Part shown: piece by piece, positions 27,344-34,862 of the stretch
Numbering within the stretch: the first letter of the stretch is position 1
How the letters are laid out: every line of letters starts with the position of its first letter
Source: Lachnospiraceae bacterium
GTDB taxonomy: Bacteria; Bacillota; Clostridia; Lachnospirales; Lachnospiraceae
Length of the DNA stretch: 64,000 bases
Assembly: GCA_025758065.1 (NCBI GenBank)
Contig: CP107199.1
Coordinates: 1-64,000, forward strand
Direction: 5' to 3'
Position numbers and translations under genes: made by a program
Notes under the pieces: model-generated
Seen by the model: only the letters and a program-made list of their open reading frames with translations
Database searches by the model: none
Told to the model about the DNA's origin: nothing

Positions 27344-28114
27344 CTAATCCGCATAATTTACAATATTATCGTATAACATACGCACGTTTTTTCCTTCAAA
27401 AACAGGTATCATTCTACTCCAGTTTTCATTTAGATAACGTTCTAACGTAACCTTATAAACAGTATCAGCTTGATAGCCTTTTACTGGTACGATTACAACA
27501 TCTTTTGCCAGAAAAACCTCTGTTTCTTTTATTTTTCGGCTTAACACCTGCTCTTCCTGGTCATATGGAAAATATAATGCAGCATCTTTCGAAAATTCAT
27601 ATGTATCCATGCCATACTTTACTGTCACCCACATATTTCCACTCGTATCCATTTGTACATCTGATACAGTACCATAAACATTCTTTGGCCGGATCAGGAA
27701 TTTGTCTCCTATGTTATACTGCAGCTCATCATTGCTGTAATACGAACTGTCATACAAAGTCACCTGTGCCTTATAATATGTACCGCAATCCTTATAGCTG
27801 TTAATCTGCATATAGCAGTTGCTATATACTTTTTCTCCATATAACGGATTTTCTGTATCGGATGCCGAAATCATTTTTCCGTCCGCTCCAAGATAATAAC
27901 CATCTATAACCGTATTCTTTTGCATCACTCCCCAACGCGAGCAATAATACCAGTCTCCGCTATCTTGAACCCATTCATATTCAGCATAGCTTCCGTTATC
28001 TTTCTTATACTTCCAATCTTCTCCATCCTGTTCCCATGCGCCAGCATAAGCAGTAAAACATGACAGGACAGATACAGCTCCGGCTATCAGCAATACGCAC
28101 CTTTTGTTTCTCAC
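27344..28114 (-). CDS. Secreted protein with cell-wall-binding repeats
   Basis: 256 residues. A signal peptide (MRNKRCVLLIAGAVSVLSCF TAYA) precedes two to three aromatic Trp/Tyr repeats of choline/cell-wall-binding type (WEQDGEDWKYKKDNGSYAEY, EWVQDSGDWYYC, GVMQKNTVIDGYYLGADGKM). The remaining 150 residues are beta-rich and unassigned. It heads the cluster that ends with the transglutaminase-like protein, suggesting a joint cell-surface role. No sortase signal. Confidence 0.6.
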   Translation of the reverse strand: MRNKRCVLLIAGAVSVLSCFTAYAGAWEQDGEDWKYKKDNGSYAEYEWVQDSGDWYYCSRWGVMQKNTVIDGYYLGADGKMISASDTENPLYGEKVYSNCYMQINSYKDCGTYYKAQVTLYDSSYYSNDELQYNIGDKFLIRPKNVYGTVSDVQMDTSGNMWVTVKYGMDTYEFSKDAALYFPYDQEEQVLSRKIKETEVFLAKDVVIVPVKGYQADTVYKVTLERYLNENWSRMIPVFEGKNVRMLYDNIVNYAD

Positions 28115-28147
28115 TTTTTTACCCTCCTGTAAATTATTTAAAGACTT

Positions 28148-28336
28148 TTAAATCTCCAGTTCCTTCCGAATTAACTCAAGCGTTTTTTCACATTTATTAC
28201 GACCGTATATAACATCTGATACGGTAGCCTTCGTTTTGTTAATCCTTTGAGCCAATTCTTTCGCATCCATATTTCTCCTGATTAGTGCCATCTTAATTTC
28301 CATACCAAACGGGGAAATCTGTTGTCGGCTCTTCAT
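28148..28336 (-). CDS. Small Cro-like HTH protein
   Basis: About 62 residues: KMALIRRNMDAKELAQRINK, TKATVSDVIYGRNKCEKTLE is an XRE-type HTH. It is divergent from the repressor at 28490 and the palindrome at 28399-28414 lies between them, as in a cI/cro switch. The start at 28336 has GGAGGG upstream; 28357 is an alternative. Confidence 0.65.
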   Translation of the reverse strand: MKSRQQISPFGMEIKMALIRRNMDAKELAQRINKTKATVSDVIYGRNKCEKTLELIRKELEI

Positions 28337-28398
28337 TCGCCCATTCCCTCCTTTCAAATTGCCTTGATTCCATGTTTTTGATGTTATATAATCGATGT

Positions 28399-28414
28399 AT
28401 CATATTAATATGAT
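28399..28414. promoter_or_regulatory. Perfect 16 bp palindromic operator atcatattaatatgat
   Basis: A perfect dyad midway between divergent HTH genes. A near copy, atcatactaatacgat, lies at 28950-28965 just after the repressor gene. Both are likely targets of one of these regulators. Confidence 0.65.
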
Positions 28415-28489
28415 TTTATTATAAGAGTAAATTTACCGTTTGTCAATTTAAAAAGAGTATTTTTGCTCTTTTATATTTTGGGAGGTATT

Positions 28490-28861
28490 ATGAGTTTAGT
28501 GGACAGAATAAAAGCCGCGGCTAGCGAAAAAGGCCTGACTTTGGCTGGTATCGAAAAGACTTTAGGGTTTGGAAATAGTACAATTCGAAAATGGGATAAG
28601 AACTCCCCCTCCTTAGATAAGGTAGTTGCAACGGCAAATTTGCTCAACGTCTCAGTATCGTGGCTTGCAACTGGAATTCCTGACGACAGCATAGAAATCA
28701 AATATAGCACTTTTTTGAATAAATACGAAAAGCTAGACGCTTCTGATAAAATCAAAATCGATCATTTTATGGAGATATGCCTGCTCAGTTCTCCAGCAAC
28801 ACCAGTCTCGCATGATACAGCAGAAAACGTACAAGAATCTCATGTAACACAAGAAAATTAA
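28490..28861 (+). CDS. XRE-family repressor of the second element
   Basis: 123 residues from ATG at 28490 (GGGAGGT site). Residues 1-65 are an HTH_3 domain (MSLVDRIKAAASEKGLTLAG, GNSTIRKWDKNSPSLDKV, NVSVSWLATG). The C-terminal part is short, with no peptidase motif. It is probably the lysogeny-like repressor controlling the leftward genes of the element. Confidence 0.78.
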   Translation: MSLVDRIKAAASEKGLTLAGIEKTLGFGNSTIRKWDKNSPSLDKVVATANLLNVSVSWLATGIPDDSIEIKYSTFLNKYEKLDASDKIKIDHFMEICLLSSPATPVSHDTAENVQESHVTQEN

Positions 28862-28977
28862 CGATAATCTTAGCATTCAAATGGAAGCAATTCTTATCAA
28901 AGATCAATACAATGGTTCATTTAGCAGAACCTATTTTTTTCATCGTGTAATCATACTAATACGATTTTTATATTCTT

Positions 28978-29012
28978 AAGGATGACTGATTTTCAATACC
29001 AGTCATCCTTTT
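28978..29012. terminator. Bidirectional terminator between converging genes
   Basis: aaggatgactg (28978-28988) pairs with cagtcatcctt (29000-29010), followed by tttta; A-rich DNA on the other side serves the opposite strand. It separates the repressor from the converging helicase gene. Confidence 0.75.
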
Positions 29013-29021
29013 ATAGTAAAT

Positions 29022-30176
29022 CTATAGCTGCTCATAAAACCGAATTACTGCTGGATCCGTTTTTATATTGCAATACTTAATCGGAGTAAGGAAATGAATT
29101 CCTTCGATTTTTCTGGCACGTGATACTGCTACATACAGCTGGCCTGGTGCCCAGCATCTTGTTCCATCAATATTTACATATTGGAAAGTCTGTCCCTGGG
29201 ATTTGTGAATGGTAATTGCATAAGCTGGCCGAATGGGAATCTGCCACACATCTGTAGTCTTTCCTGGTATATCTCTGCGGTCCACTGTAAAATTTCGTTT
29301 TCCAAAACATACTTTCCAATTATTATCAAATAACACTTCCACATAAGACTGATTTAAACTGACTACAGTTCCAAGAGAACCATTACTGTAGCCTATACCG
29401 TTAACCACAGACATAACCCGCATTCCAACTTTCAAAATCATGCTTGTCTCAACCTGTAGGTCTGCGTCTGAAATCACGCCTTCATAATCTGCAATATACT
29501 GGACAGGATTGCCTGTTAGTTTTTCCATGGCAGCATAGTTGATCAAATCAGCATCTTTTTTAGTTGCACATATTGAAATCTGATCTACTAGTCTTACCGG
29601 ATTGGAGTGTGACAACAAATACTCAATGCACTGATCATTTCCATATTTCAACAGATTAATATTTCGGATAAATTCTGCATCTTTTTGACGAATTACTTCT
29701 GTAAGGATGCAAGGTATCAGATTTAACAGTTTCCAATATGGAGATAAAAAAGCATATTCATCTTTAACCGGAGGCAGTTGAAAAAAATCACCGCTCATTA
29801 CAAGCTGCACATGATGACTTGCGCAATTCAAACAATTATGAAGATACTGAACAAAGAATTGTCCCAGCATACTGATTTCATCAATAATGAGAACATCCAC
29901 ATCATCTAAATTTTTTGCTTTCTCTTTATAATCTATTTTTTCGTTTCTAACTCCTGGATAAGCTCGAAGAAGACTATGTATCGTTCTTCCACCAATCAAC
30001 TGTGCAGCAATCCCCGTAGATGCTGTTTTTGCTACTCTCTTCCCACTTTGTTCAGCCTGCTGAACAAATGCAGATATCAAAGTCGACTTTCCGGTTCCTG
30101 AATCTCCAAGGAGAAGAAGATTCTCCCCGGAGCAAAACAGCTGCAGTGCAGACAACTGACCATTTGTAAGGACCAT
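29022..30176 (-). CDS. Pif1/RecD-like SF1B DNA helicase
   Basis: 384 residues. Walker A is GDSGTGKSTL near residue 23, motif Ia KTASTGIAAQLIGGRTIHSL, motif II VDVLIIDEISMLGQ, motif III VQLVMSGDFFQLPP, and the late motif ITIHKSQGQTFQYVNID followed by LYVAVSRARKIEGI. This is a complete small 5'-3' helicase of the Pif1 type. Its frame follows the MobC-like gene with no gap, so it is in the int operon of this element. It may help element replication or transfer-strand processing. Helicases of this kind are not a standard part of small ICEs. Confidence 0.88.
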   Translation of the reverse strand: MVLTNGQLSALQLFCSGENLLLLGDSGTGKSTLISAFVQQAEQSGKRVAKTASTGIAAQLIGGRTIHSLLRAYPGVRNEKIDYKEKAKNLDDVDVLIIDEISMLGQFFVQYLHNCLNCASHHVQLVMSGDFFQLPPVKDEYAFLSPYWKLLNLIPCILTEVIRQKDAEFIRNINLLKYGNDQCIEYLLSHSNPVRLVDQISICATKKDADLINYAAMEKLTGNPVQYIADYEGVISDADLQVETSMILKVGMRVMSVVNGIGYSNGSLGTVVSLNQSYVEVLFDNNWKVCFGKRNFTVDRRDIPGKTTDVWQIPIRPAYAITIHKSQGQTFQYVNIDGTRCWAPGQLYVAVSRARKIEGIHFLTPIKYCNIKTDPAVIRFYEQL

Positions 30177-30515
30177 CTATACTTCATCTCCTTTTCCATT
30201 CTCAATCATACCTGCATATATCTTCGCAACCAAATTAATAGAATCCAGTAACTGCTCATTTACCTCTCCCGCAAAATTGATACGAAGCAGTTCATTATAA
30301 ATGCCTTCCATCTTTGTTTTCAATGCCTTGAAAACTCGCGGATTTCCAACTACCACTACATCCCGATTAGTCAGTTTTGCAATGATATAGTCCTGTTTTG
30401 TCATACCAGTTAATGCTACCGCTTCATCAATCGCCATGTTTTCTTCTTCCGACACATGGAATGCAACTGTTTTTGCACGCCACCTTCCCTGTCTGTCTCT
30501 GTTTTTTGCTGACAT
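30177..30515 (-). CDS. MobC-like relaxosome accessory protein
   Basis: 112 residues from ATG at 30515, overlapping the int stop and preceded by GGAGG. RWRAKTVAFHVSEEENMAID, EAVALTGMTKQDYIIAKLTN is a RHH-like mobilisation domain, followed by DVVVVGNPRVFKALKTKM. It has the same layout as 15991-16353. No relaxase is linked, so trans-mobilisation by the neighbouring ICE is plausible but inferred. Confidence 0.6.
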   Translation of the reverse strand: MSAKNRDRQGRWRAKTVAFHVSEEENMAIDEAVALTGMTKQDYIIAKLTNRDVVVVGNPRVFKALKTKMEGIYNELLRINFAGEVNEQLLDSINLVAKIYAGMIENGKGDEV

Positions 30516-30516
30516 A

Positions 30517-31602
30517 TTATTCCTCCGTTTCTTCCTTAATAAGATCATTCAGTTTATTCATCATTTTATCCTGAGCAGACGGGAACATATGTGCATAGCG
30601 AAGTGTAATAGTAATACTCTCATGTCCAACGCGTTTCGCAATATCGACCGCACTGAATCCAAGATTAATCAACAACGAAATATGAGAATGACGAAGATCA
30701 TGAATCCGGATTCTCTTTACCCCAGCTCGCTTGGCACCACGTTCCATGGCTCTGGTGAGAACACTTTTGGATGTTGGAAATGCACGTGAATTGTCTGAAT
30801 CATAGCACATTTCAAAATAGTCCTTCATCTCTTCGCAGAGTTTATCTGGCATCCGAATCACACGGGTTCCTTTTGGAGTTTTCGTCGGACCAATAACTTC
30901 TTCTTTATTTACGATCTGGTAGGTTTTCGTAATGGATATTGTTTTGTTCACAAAATCAAAATCATCATAAGTAAGAGCCAAAAGTTCACCTTCTCGCAGC
31001 CCGCACCAGTACAGAACCTCAAAACAATAATAAAAGAACGGCTCTTCCATCATTGCTTCGGAAAACTGCAAATATTCATCAAGTACCCAGAATTTCATTT
31101 CTTCTGCATTACTGATTCCAATACTTCCCGCCTTTTCAACCGGATTGTCTTTCAAATCATAATATTTGACCGCAAAATTCATGATCGCATTCATCTGATT
31201 GTGAACCGTTTTCAGATATGTTTTCATGTAAGGTTTTCCAGTCTCCGGATTTCGGTAGCTTAAAAGCTCATTCTGCCATTTCACAATGTCTTTTGCTTTA
31301 ATTTCAGTAACTTTGAAATTTTTAAAATAAGGAATAAGTTTTGTATTGATAATATGATCCTTTGTAGCTGCAGTACTCACCCGGATTCTTGGATACAGAT
31401 CTTCCCGGTATAATTTTACAAATTCCTCAAAGTTCATATCCAGATCCCCGGCAATGTGAAGCTTGAATTCCCGCTCATATTCTACGGCCGCCCGCTTTGT
31501 TGGAAACCCACGTTTGGTCGTGAATTTTGTTTCCCCTTTCCAGTTTTTATAATTGAATTTCGCGTACCAGGAATTCCCCTTTTTGTCTTTATAAGCTGGC
31601 AT
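30517..31602 (-). CDS. int: Tyrosine recombinase (integrase) of the second element
   Basis: 361 residues. AP2-like N-terminal domain (NSWYAKFNYKNWKGETKFTT), SAM-like domain, and catalytic motifs R in CGLREGELLALTYDDF, HxxR in IHDLRHSHISLLINLG, H in KRVGHESITITLRYAHMFPS with the Tyr. Tn916 type and clearly related to 16337-17452 in domain plan. It lies 12 nt after the xis-like gene in the same operon. Confidence 0.9.
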   Translation of the reverse strand: MPAYKDKKGNSWYAKFNYKNWKGETKFTTKRGFPTKRAAVEYEREFKLHIAGDLDMNFEEFVKLYREDLYPRIRVSTAATKDHIINTKLIPYFKNFKVTEIKAKDIVKWQNELLSYRNPETGKPYMKTYLKTVHNQMNAIMNFAVKYYDLKDNPVEKAGSIGISNAEEMKFWVLDEYLQFSEAMMEEPFFYYCFEVLYWCGLREGELLALTYDDFDFVNKTISITKTYQIVNKEEVIGPTKTPKGTRVIRMPDKLCEEMKDYFEMCYDSDNSRAFPTSKSVLTRAMERGAKRAGVKRIRIHDLRHSHISLLINLGFSAVDIAKRVGHESITITLRYAHMFPSAQDKMMNKLNDLIKEETEE

Positions 31603-31614
31603 ATGATTTCCCCC

Positions 31615-31800
31615 TTACGCAATGGAAAAACCATTTACTTTATGTTCAAAGTAATTGCGATTCACTCGTCCAGACACCGTCAGAAAACCCTGGGATTTCA
31701 GTTCATCATTCAGTTTACGAATAATCTTATAAGCCATGGGAATTGAAATATTCATATACTCAGATACATCAGCTGCATTTAAAAAGTTTTTTTCTAACAT
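31615..31800 (-). CDS. xis: Excisionase-like HTH protein
   Basis: 61 residues from ATG at 31800 (AAGGAG site). LNAADVSEYMNISIPMAYKI is an HTH and GFLTVSGRVNRNYFEHKVNG a wing, the same plan as 18206-18412. First gene of the leftward xis-int-mobC-helicase operon. Confidence 0.7.
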   Translation of the reverse strand: MLEKNFLNAADVSEYMNISIPMAYKIIRKLNDELKSQGFLTVSGRVNRNYFEHKVNGFSIA

Positions 31801-32074
31801 ATGTTTTTCTCCTTTGTCTTGTGGTGAAAACAAAAATACCGTGCAGGTTTTTAATCTACACGGCAGAATGTTAGACGCTTTCTCAATGCGCTGGATGTAA
31901 AGATATTTTTAAATACTCTTGAAAAAAATAGAATATAAAGATATAATTACAACGCAGTGCGGATTTTTCCGCTGGTAGGTGCTGGTATCACCTGCTAGGT
32001 GCACAGGAGTTGGCGCTCCTGTGTACTACTGTATTTTTTATTTTCTGTTTTTGTTGTTATCCATACTATATCAA

Positions 32075-32113
32075 ATATACATGTATATGTCAATTAGAAA
32101 TATACATGTATAT
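32075..32113. promoter_or_regulatory. Twin palindromic operators atatacatgtatat
   Basis: Two exact 14 bp palindromes at 32075-32088 and 32100-32113, 25 bp centre to centre, so on nearly the same helix face after about 2.4 turns. They lie 15-50 bp upstream of the promoter of the RHH gene. Arc/RHH repressors often bind such paired dyads. Confidence 0.75.
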
Positions 32114-32127
32114 TTTTTCGATTTTGA

Positions 32128-32156
32128 TTGCATAAAACACTGGGATCTCTTATAAT
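32128..32156 (+). promoter_or_regulatory. Promoter of the RHH gene
   Basis: TTGCAT (32128-32133), a 17 bp spacer and TATAAT (32151-32156), followed by GGAGG and the ATG at 32196. Confidence 0.7.
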
Positions 32157-32195
32157 AGAATACATAGAATACTAAATCTTTTACGGAGGATTTCT

Positions 32196-32414
32196 ATGGC
32201 TTATAATGATATTTCGAAGAAAGCCACAAATACCTATCGAGCGAAATTTGACATTATCCAAATCCGAGTTCCTCTGGGAGATCGTGCAAAAATAAGTGCA
32301 TATGCCGATGCCCACGGCGAATCCATGAATGCTTTTATTAGTCGTATAATCAAAGAAACCATGGATATGGATCCACAAACACCAAAGATAATTCAAGCGA
32401 TCAAGAAAGGATGA
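32196..32414 (+). CDS. Arc-like ribbon-helix-helix DNA-binding protein
   Basis: 72 residues. FDIIQIRVPLGDRAKISAYA, DAHGESMNAFISRIIKETMD gives a beta strand followed by two helices of Arc/MetJ type. It starts behind GGAGG. It is likely the repressor that binds the twin palindromes upstream, and it is cotranscribed with the zinc-finger-like gene 4 nt downstream. Confidence 0.75.
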   Translation: MAYNDISKKATNTYRAKFDIIQIRVPLGDRAKISAYADAHGESMNAFISRIIKETMDMDPQTPKIIQAIKKG

Positions 32415-32418
32415 TTAT

Positions 32419-33327
32419 ATGGAAATAAAGGTAAGCGAAATAAAAGAGGAAGGAAGAGCAAGCCTTGCTTATGCCTACGACATAAACAATGTCTATACTG
32501 CTGCATCGCAAGCAATAAGCGGTGTCCCTTACTCATGCCCATTTTGTGGATGCCCCATGCATCTTGTCATCTCAAAGACCGGGAAACGGTTTTTTGCACG
32601 TAATCCAAAACACATGCATACAAACCCCACTTGTATCACCATTGAATCAAAAGGCAAAGAACACACTTTCGCAGATTTGGATCCTGAGCAATTTATTATG
32701 TCCTTATGTCATGTTACTCCCCGTCCCAAAAAAACAACCCCAAAAGATCCTGACGGCATTGAGTCCGGCAGTCCGACCAAGACACCATCCATAGATGATG
32801 ATTTTGCCTTGGTACGATTTTCATCTTTGAAACAGATTGCAGAAGCAGGCGTAGATCATCTAAAGGCAGAAGATGTGCAAGGCTCACATCGCATCTCAGA
32901 TTTTATAATAACTTACAAATATGCTGAAGCACTCTTTGCACAACCCGATTTTACTTTGGGCTCTCGTATTGTGTACGCACGATACAGTTATGCCGACAGT
33001 ACAACCCAATCTATCCTTTTTACCTTATATACAGGCAATTTCTCAGTGCGTTTTCGACTACTTTTTACAGATATTAAAGTTTTTAAGAGTATCCGAGACA
33101 AATTTGGGACCTTCGCTTCCGATGCAAATGGCCGCACAAAATTCCAAAAATACTATGATGCACAATATGTATTAATCGCCAGTGATAGTTGGGCTCACAT
33201 TTTGACGCCAAGATGTCGCGAATCTTGCAATCCAGCATTGGATGATTATTGCAACAAATGTGGGGGGATGTACCAAGCCGTATATACTAACGCCAAACAA
33301 CTTTATTTGCTTCCAGCCGATCACTGA
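32419..33327 (+). CDS. Hypothetical protein with zinc-ribbon motifs
   Basis: 302 residues, family not recognised. Near residue 39 SCPFCGCPMHL forms one half of a zinc ribbon and a later HMHTNPTC could supply further ligands. A second cluster lies at the C-terminus (CRESCNPALDDYCNKCGGMY). The middle is mixed alpha/beta with no catalytic motif seen. Cotranscribed with the RHH gene. The N-terminal Cys pair followed by a nuclease-like region recalls CoiA-type proteins, but the acidic catalytic residues are not evident, so no function is claimed. Confidence 0.55.
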   Translation: MEIKVSEIKEEGRASLAYAYDINNVYTAASQAISGVPYSCPFCGCPMHLVISKTGKRFFARNPKHMHTNPTCITIESKGKEHTFADLDPEQFIMSLCHVTPRPKKTTPKDPDGIESGSPTKTPSIDDDFALVRFSSLKQIAEAGVDHLKAEDVQGSHRISDFIITYKYAEALFAQPDFTLGSRIVYARYSYADSTTQSILFTLYTGNFSVRFRLLFTDIKVFKSIRDKFGTFASDANGRTKFQKYYDAQYVLIASDSWAHILTPRCRESCNPALDDYCNKCGGMYQAVYTNAKQLYLLPADH

Positions 33328-33378
33328 TTATATCTACCTGCTCTTGATATGCCATCTTACACCTGTTATATATAACAC

Positions 33379-33417
33379 AAGGGCAAAAAACTCTGGCAAA
33401 GAACTTTTTGCCCTTCA
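33379..33417. terminator. aagggcaaaaa/ctttttgccctt hairpin
   Basis: An 11 bp stem between the converging zinc-ribbon gene and the recombinase pair. Confidence 0.75.
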
Positions 33418-33437
33418 TTATCATAGAAGAATCTTAT

Positions 33438-34853
33438 TTACAAGCTTTTTCCCATACTCTCATATCGTTTATGGTAATTCTCTAATATGTTAACAGTCCG
33501 GCTAACCGTATGCTGCATAACTTCTTCACACCAATACGTGTTTACCGAGGCACTCTCCTCAGTGCTAATCCTAACACTAATACCTTCTGCTGGTTCTATC
33601 GCAGAGATATTTATTTTCACCGTTTCCTTCTCCCTTATATATACTTCAGCCTTATTATAATCAGTGAGTCTATCATTTAATAATTCTCTTTGCCTCAATT
33701 TTAACCACATACCATATATTCGTTCGCTATCCACATATTCACTTCTAGACTCGTACGCATCTTCCACATCATGTCCTATAAGATATTGCATCTCTGAATT
33801 GTTTAATCCCAATATACACATTTGTGTTGCAAAATTTCGCCGTAATAAGTAAGCTGTCGGATCTTTTTCCTTCAAAATTGCTGATGTATTTCCTTCAAAT
33901 AACTCCTCATCAAGAAATGCAATCTGCTTTGAGGTTATCCCCGCATTTTCAAATATATCATGTACAGTTATACTTACTTGGTCTGCTCTACATCTCTCAA
34001 AATACTCCATAGATTCAAAGCCAATCCAACCTTTCGAGCATATAGGTAATTCATCTATATTGAGCATATCTTGATTCTGCGTTTTCATTACTGCATATAA
34101 AAGTTTCTTTCTTGCATCAAGGAACTCCAAAATTTTACCAGGCACTGGAACTATGCGTCCAGTATTATAGGTTTTACCGCCTGACTGCAGTTCATTCGAT
34201 TTGATCTTTGTGGTTTTATATATCCACGCGCCATAACAATCTGGATGCCCGTCTAACTGTTTTATATCACCGTAATTCAAACCACATGCTTCTGCGTTTC
34301 TAAGGCCCAATCCCCACATAAGTAGGAGTGCCACAATCGCACCATCTTCAGACGGATCTGACATTACTTCCTTTGCCAAAAGCTTCTCTTGGTCAATAGA
34401 AAGAGATTTTTTTAATATCACTCGCTCTTCTACTTCATCCGCTTCATTGGGCACATCCAGCACAAACTTCGTCCCCCATAGAACATTATCGCATAATCCA
34501 TATACTGATGCCTGAAAGACAACATAATAGATTAAATTTTGAAAATTATTGATTGAGCTTTCAGAATATTGTCTTTTGACTCCATCCTTCACATACCCAT
34601 TCTCTTTAATTATTTCAATAGCATTTTCATAATCCTCCCTAATATATTCTCTGATACTTTTATCATTGTGATTCTTCAATGCCGGAAGAATAATATTATT
34701 ATATTCCCTTTCATGCTTTTTACGAGTATCCGTATTCCAGTTTTTTGCTACATGCCTGTAACGATATTCAAGGGCTCCACAGAAAGTTAATTCCTTTAAT
34801 CCATCCTTATATATTTCCCTAATCCAACTATCATCAATTTGTATCTTTATCAT
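33438..34853 (-). CDS. Tyrosine recombinase-like protein, partner of the 34863 gene
   Basis: 471 residues. The catalytic domain has the first Arg (WGLGLRNAEACGLNYGD), a second box YLLRRNFATQMCILG where Tyr/Leu stand in place of the usual His but the Arg remains, IGHD with its His, and Tyr in RSEYVDSERIY. After the Tyr comes an unusual extension of about 90 residues that is beta-rich (EKETVKINISAIEPAEGISV RIS). It lies 9 nt after the larger gene in the same operon. It is probably active alone or with its partner; target unknown. Confidence 0.75.
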   Translation of the reverse strand: MIKIQIDDSWIREIYKDGLKELTFCGALEYRYRHVAKNWNTDTRKKHEREYNNIILPALKNHNDKSIREYIREDYENAIEIIKENGYVKDGVKRQYSESSINNFQNLIYYVVFQASVYGLCDNVLWGTKFVLDVPNEADEVEERVILKKSLSIDQEKLLAKEVMSDPSEDGAIVALLLMWGLGLRNAEACGLNYGDIKQLDGHPDCYGAWIYKTTKIKSNELQSGGKTYNTGRIVPVPGKILEFLDARKKLLYAVMKTQNQDMLNIDELPICSKGWIGFESMEYFERCRADQVSITVHDIFENAGITSKQIAFLDEELFEGNTSAILKEKDPTAYLLRRNFATQMCILGLNNSEMQYLIGHDVEDAYESRSEYVDSERIYGMWLKLRQRELLNDRLTDYNKAEVYIREKETVKINISAIEPAEGISVRISTEESASVNTYWCEEVMQHTVSRTVNILENYHKRYESMGKSL

Positions 34854-34862
34854 TACATCACC

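Larger units (their letters stand above)
31801..32195. other. Divergent promoter region with hairpins and operators
   Basis: The region contains cacaggag/ctcctgtg (32002-32023) and aggtg...cacct stems near 31978-31998, then the twin palindromes and promoter listed below. No gene fits. Confidence 0.5.
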
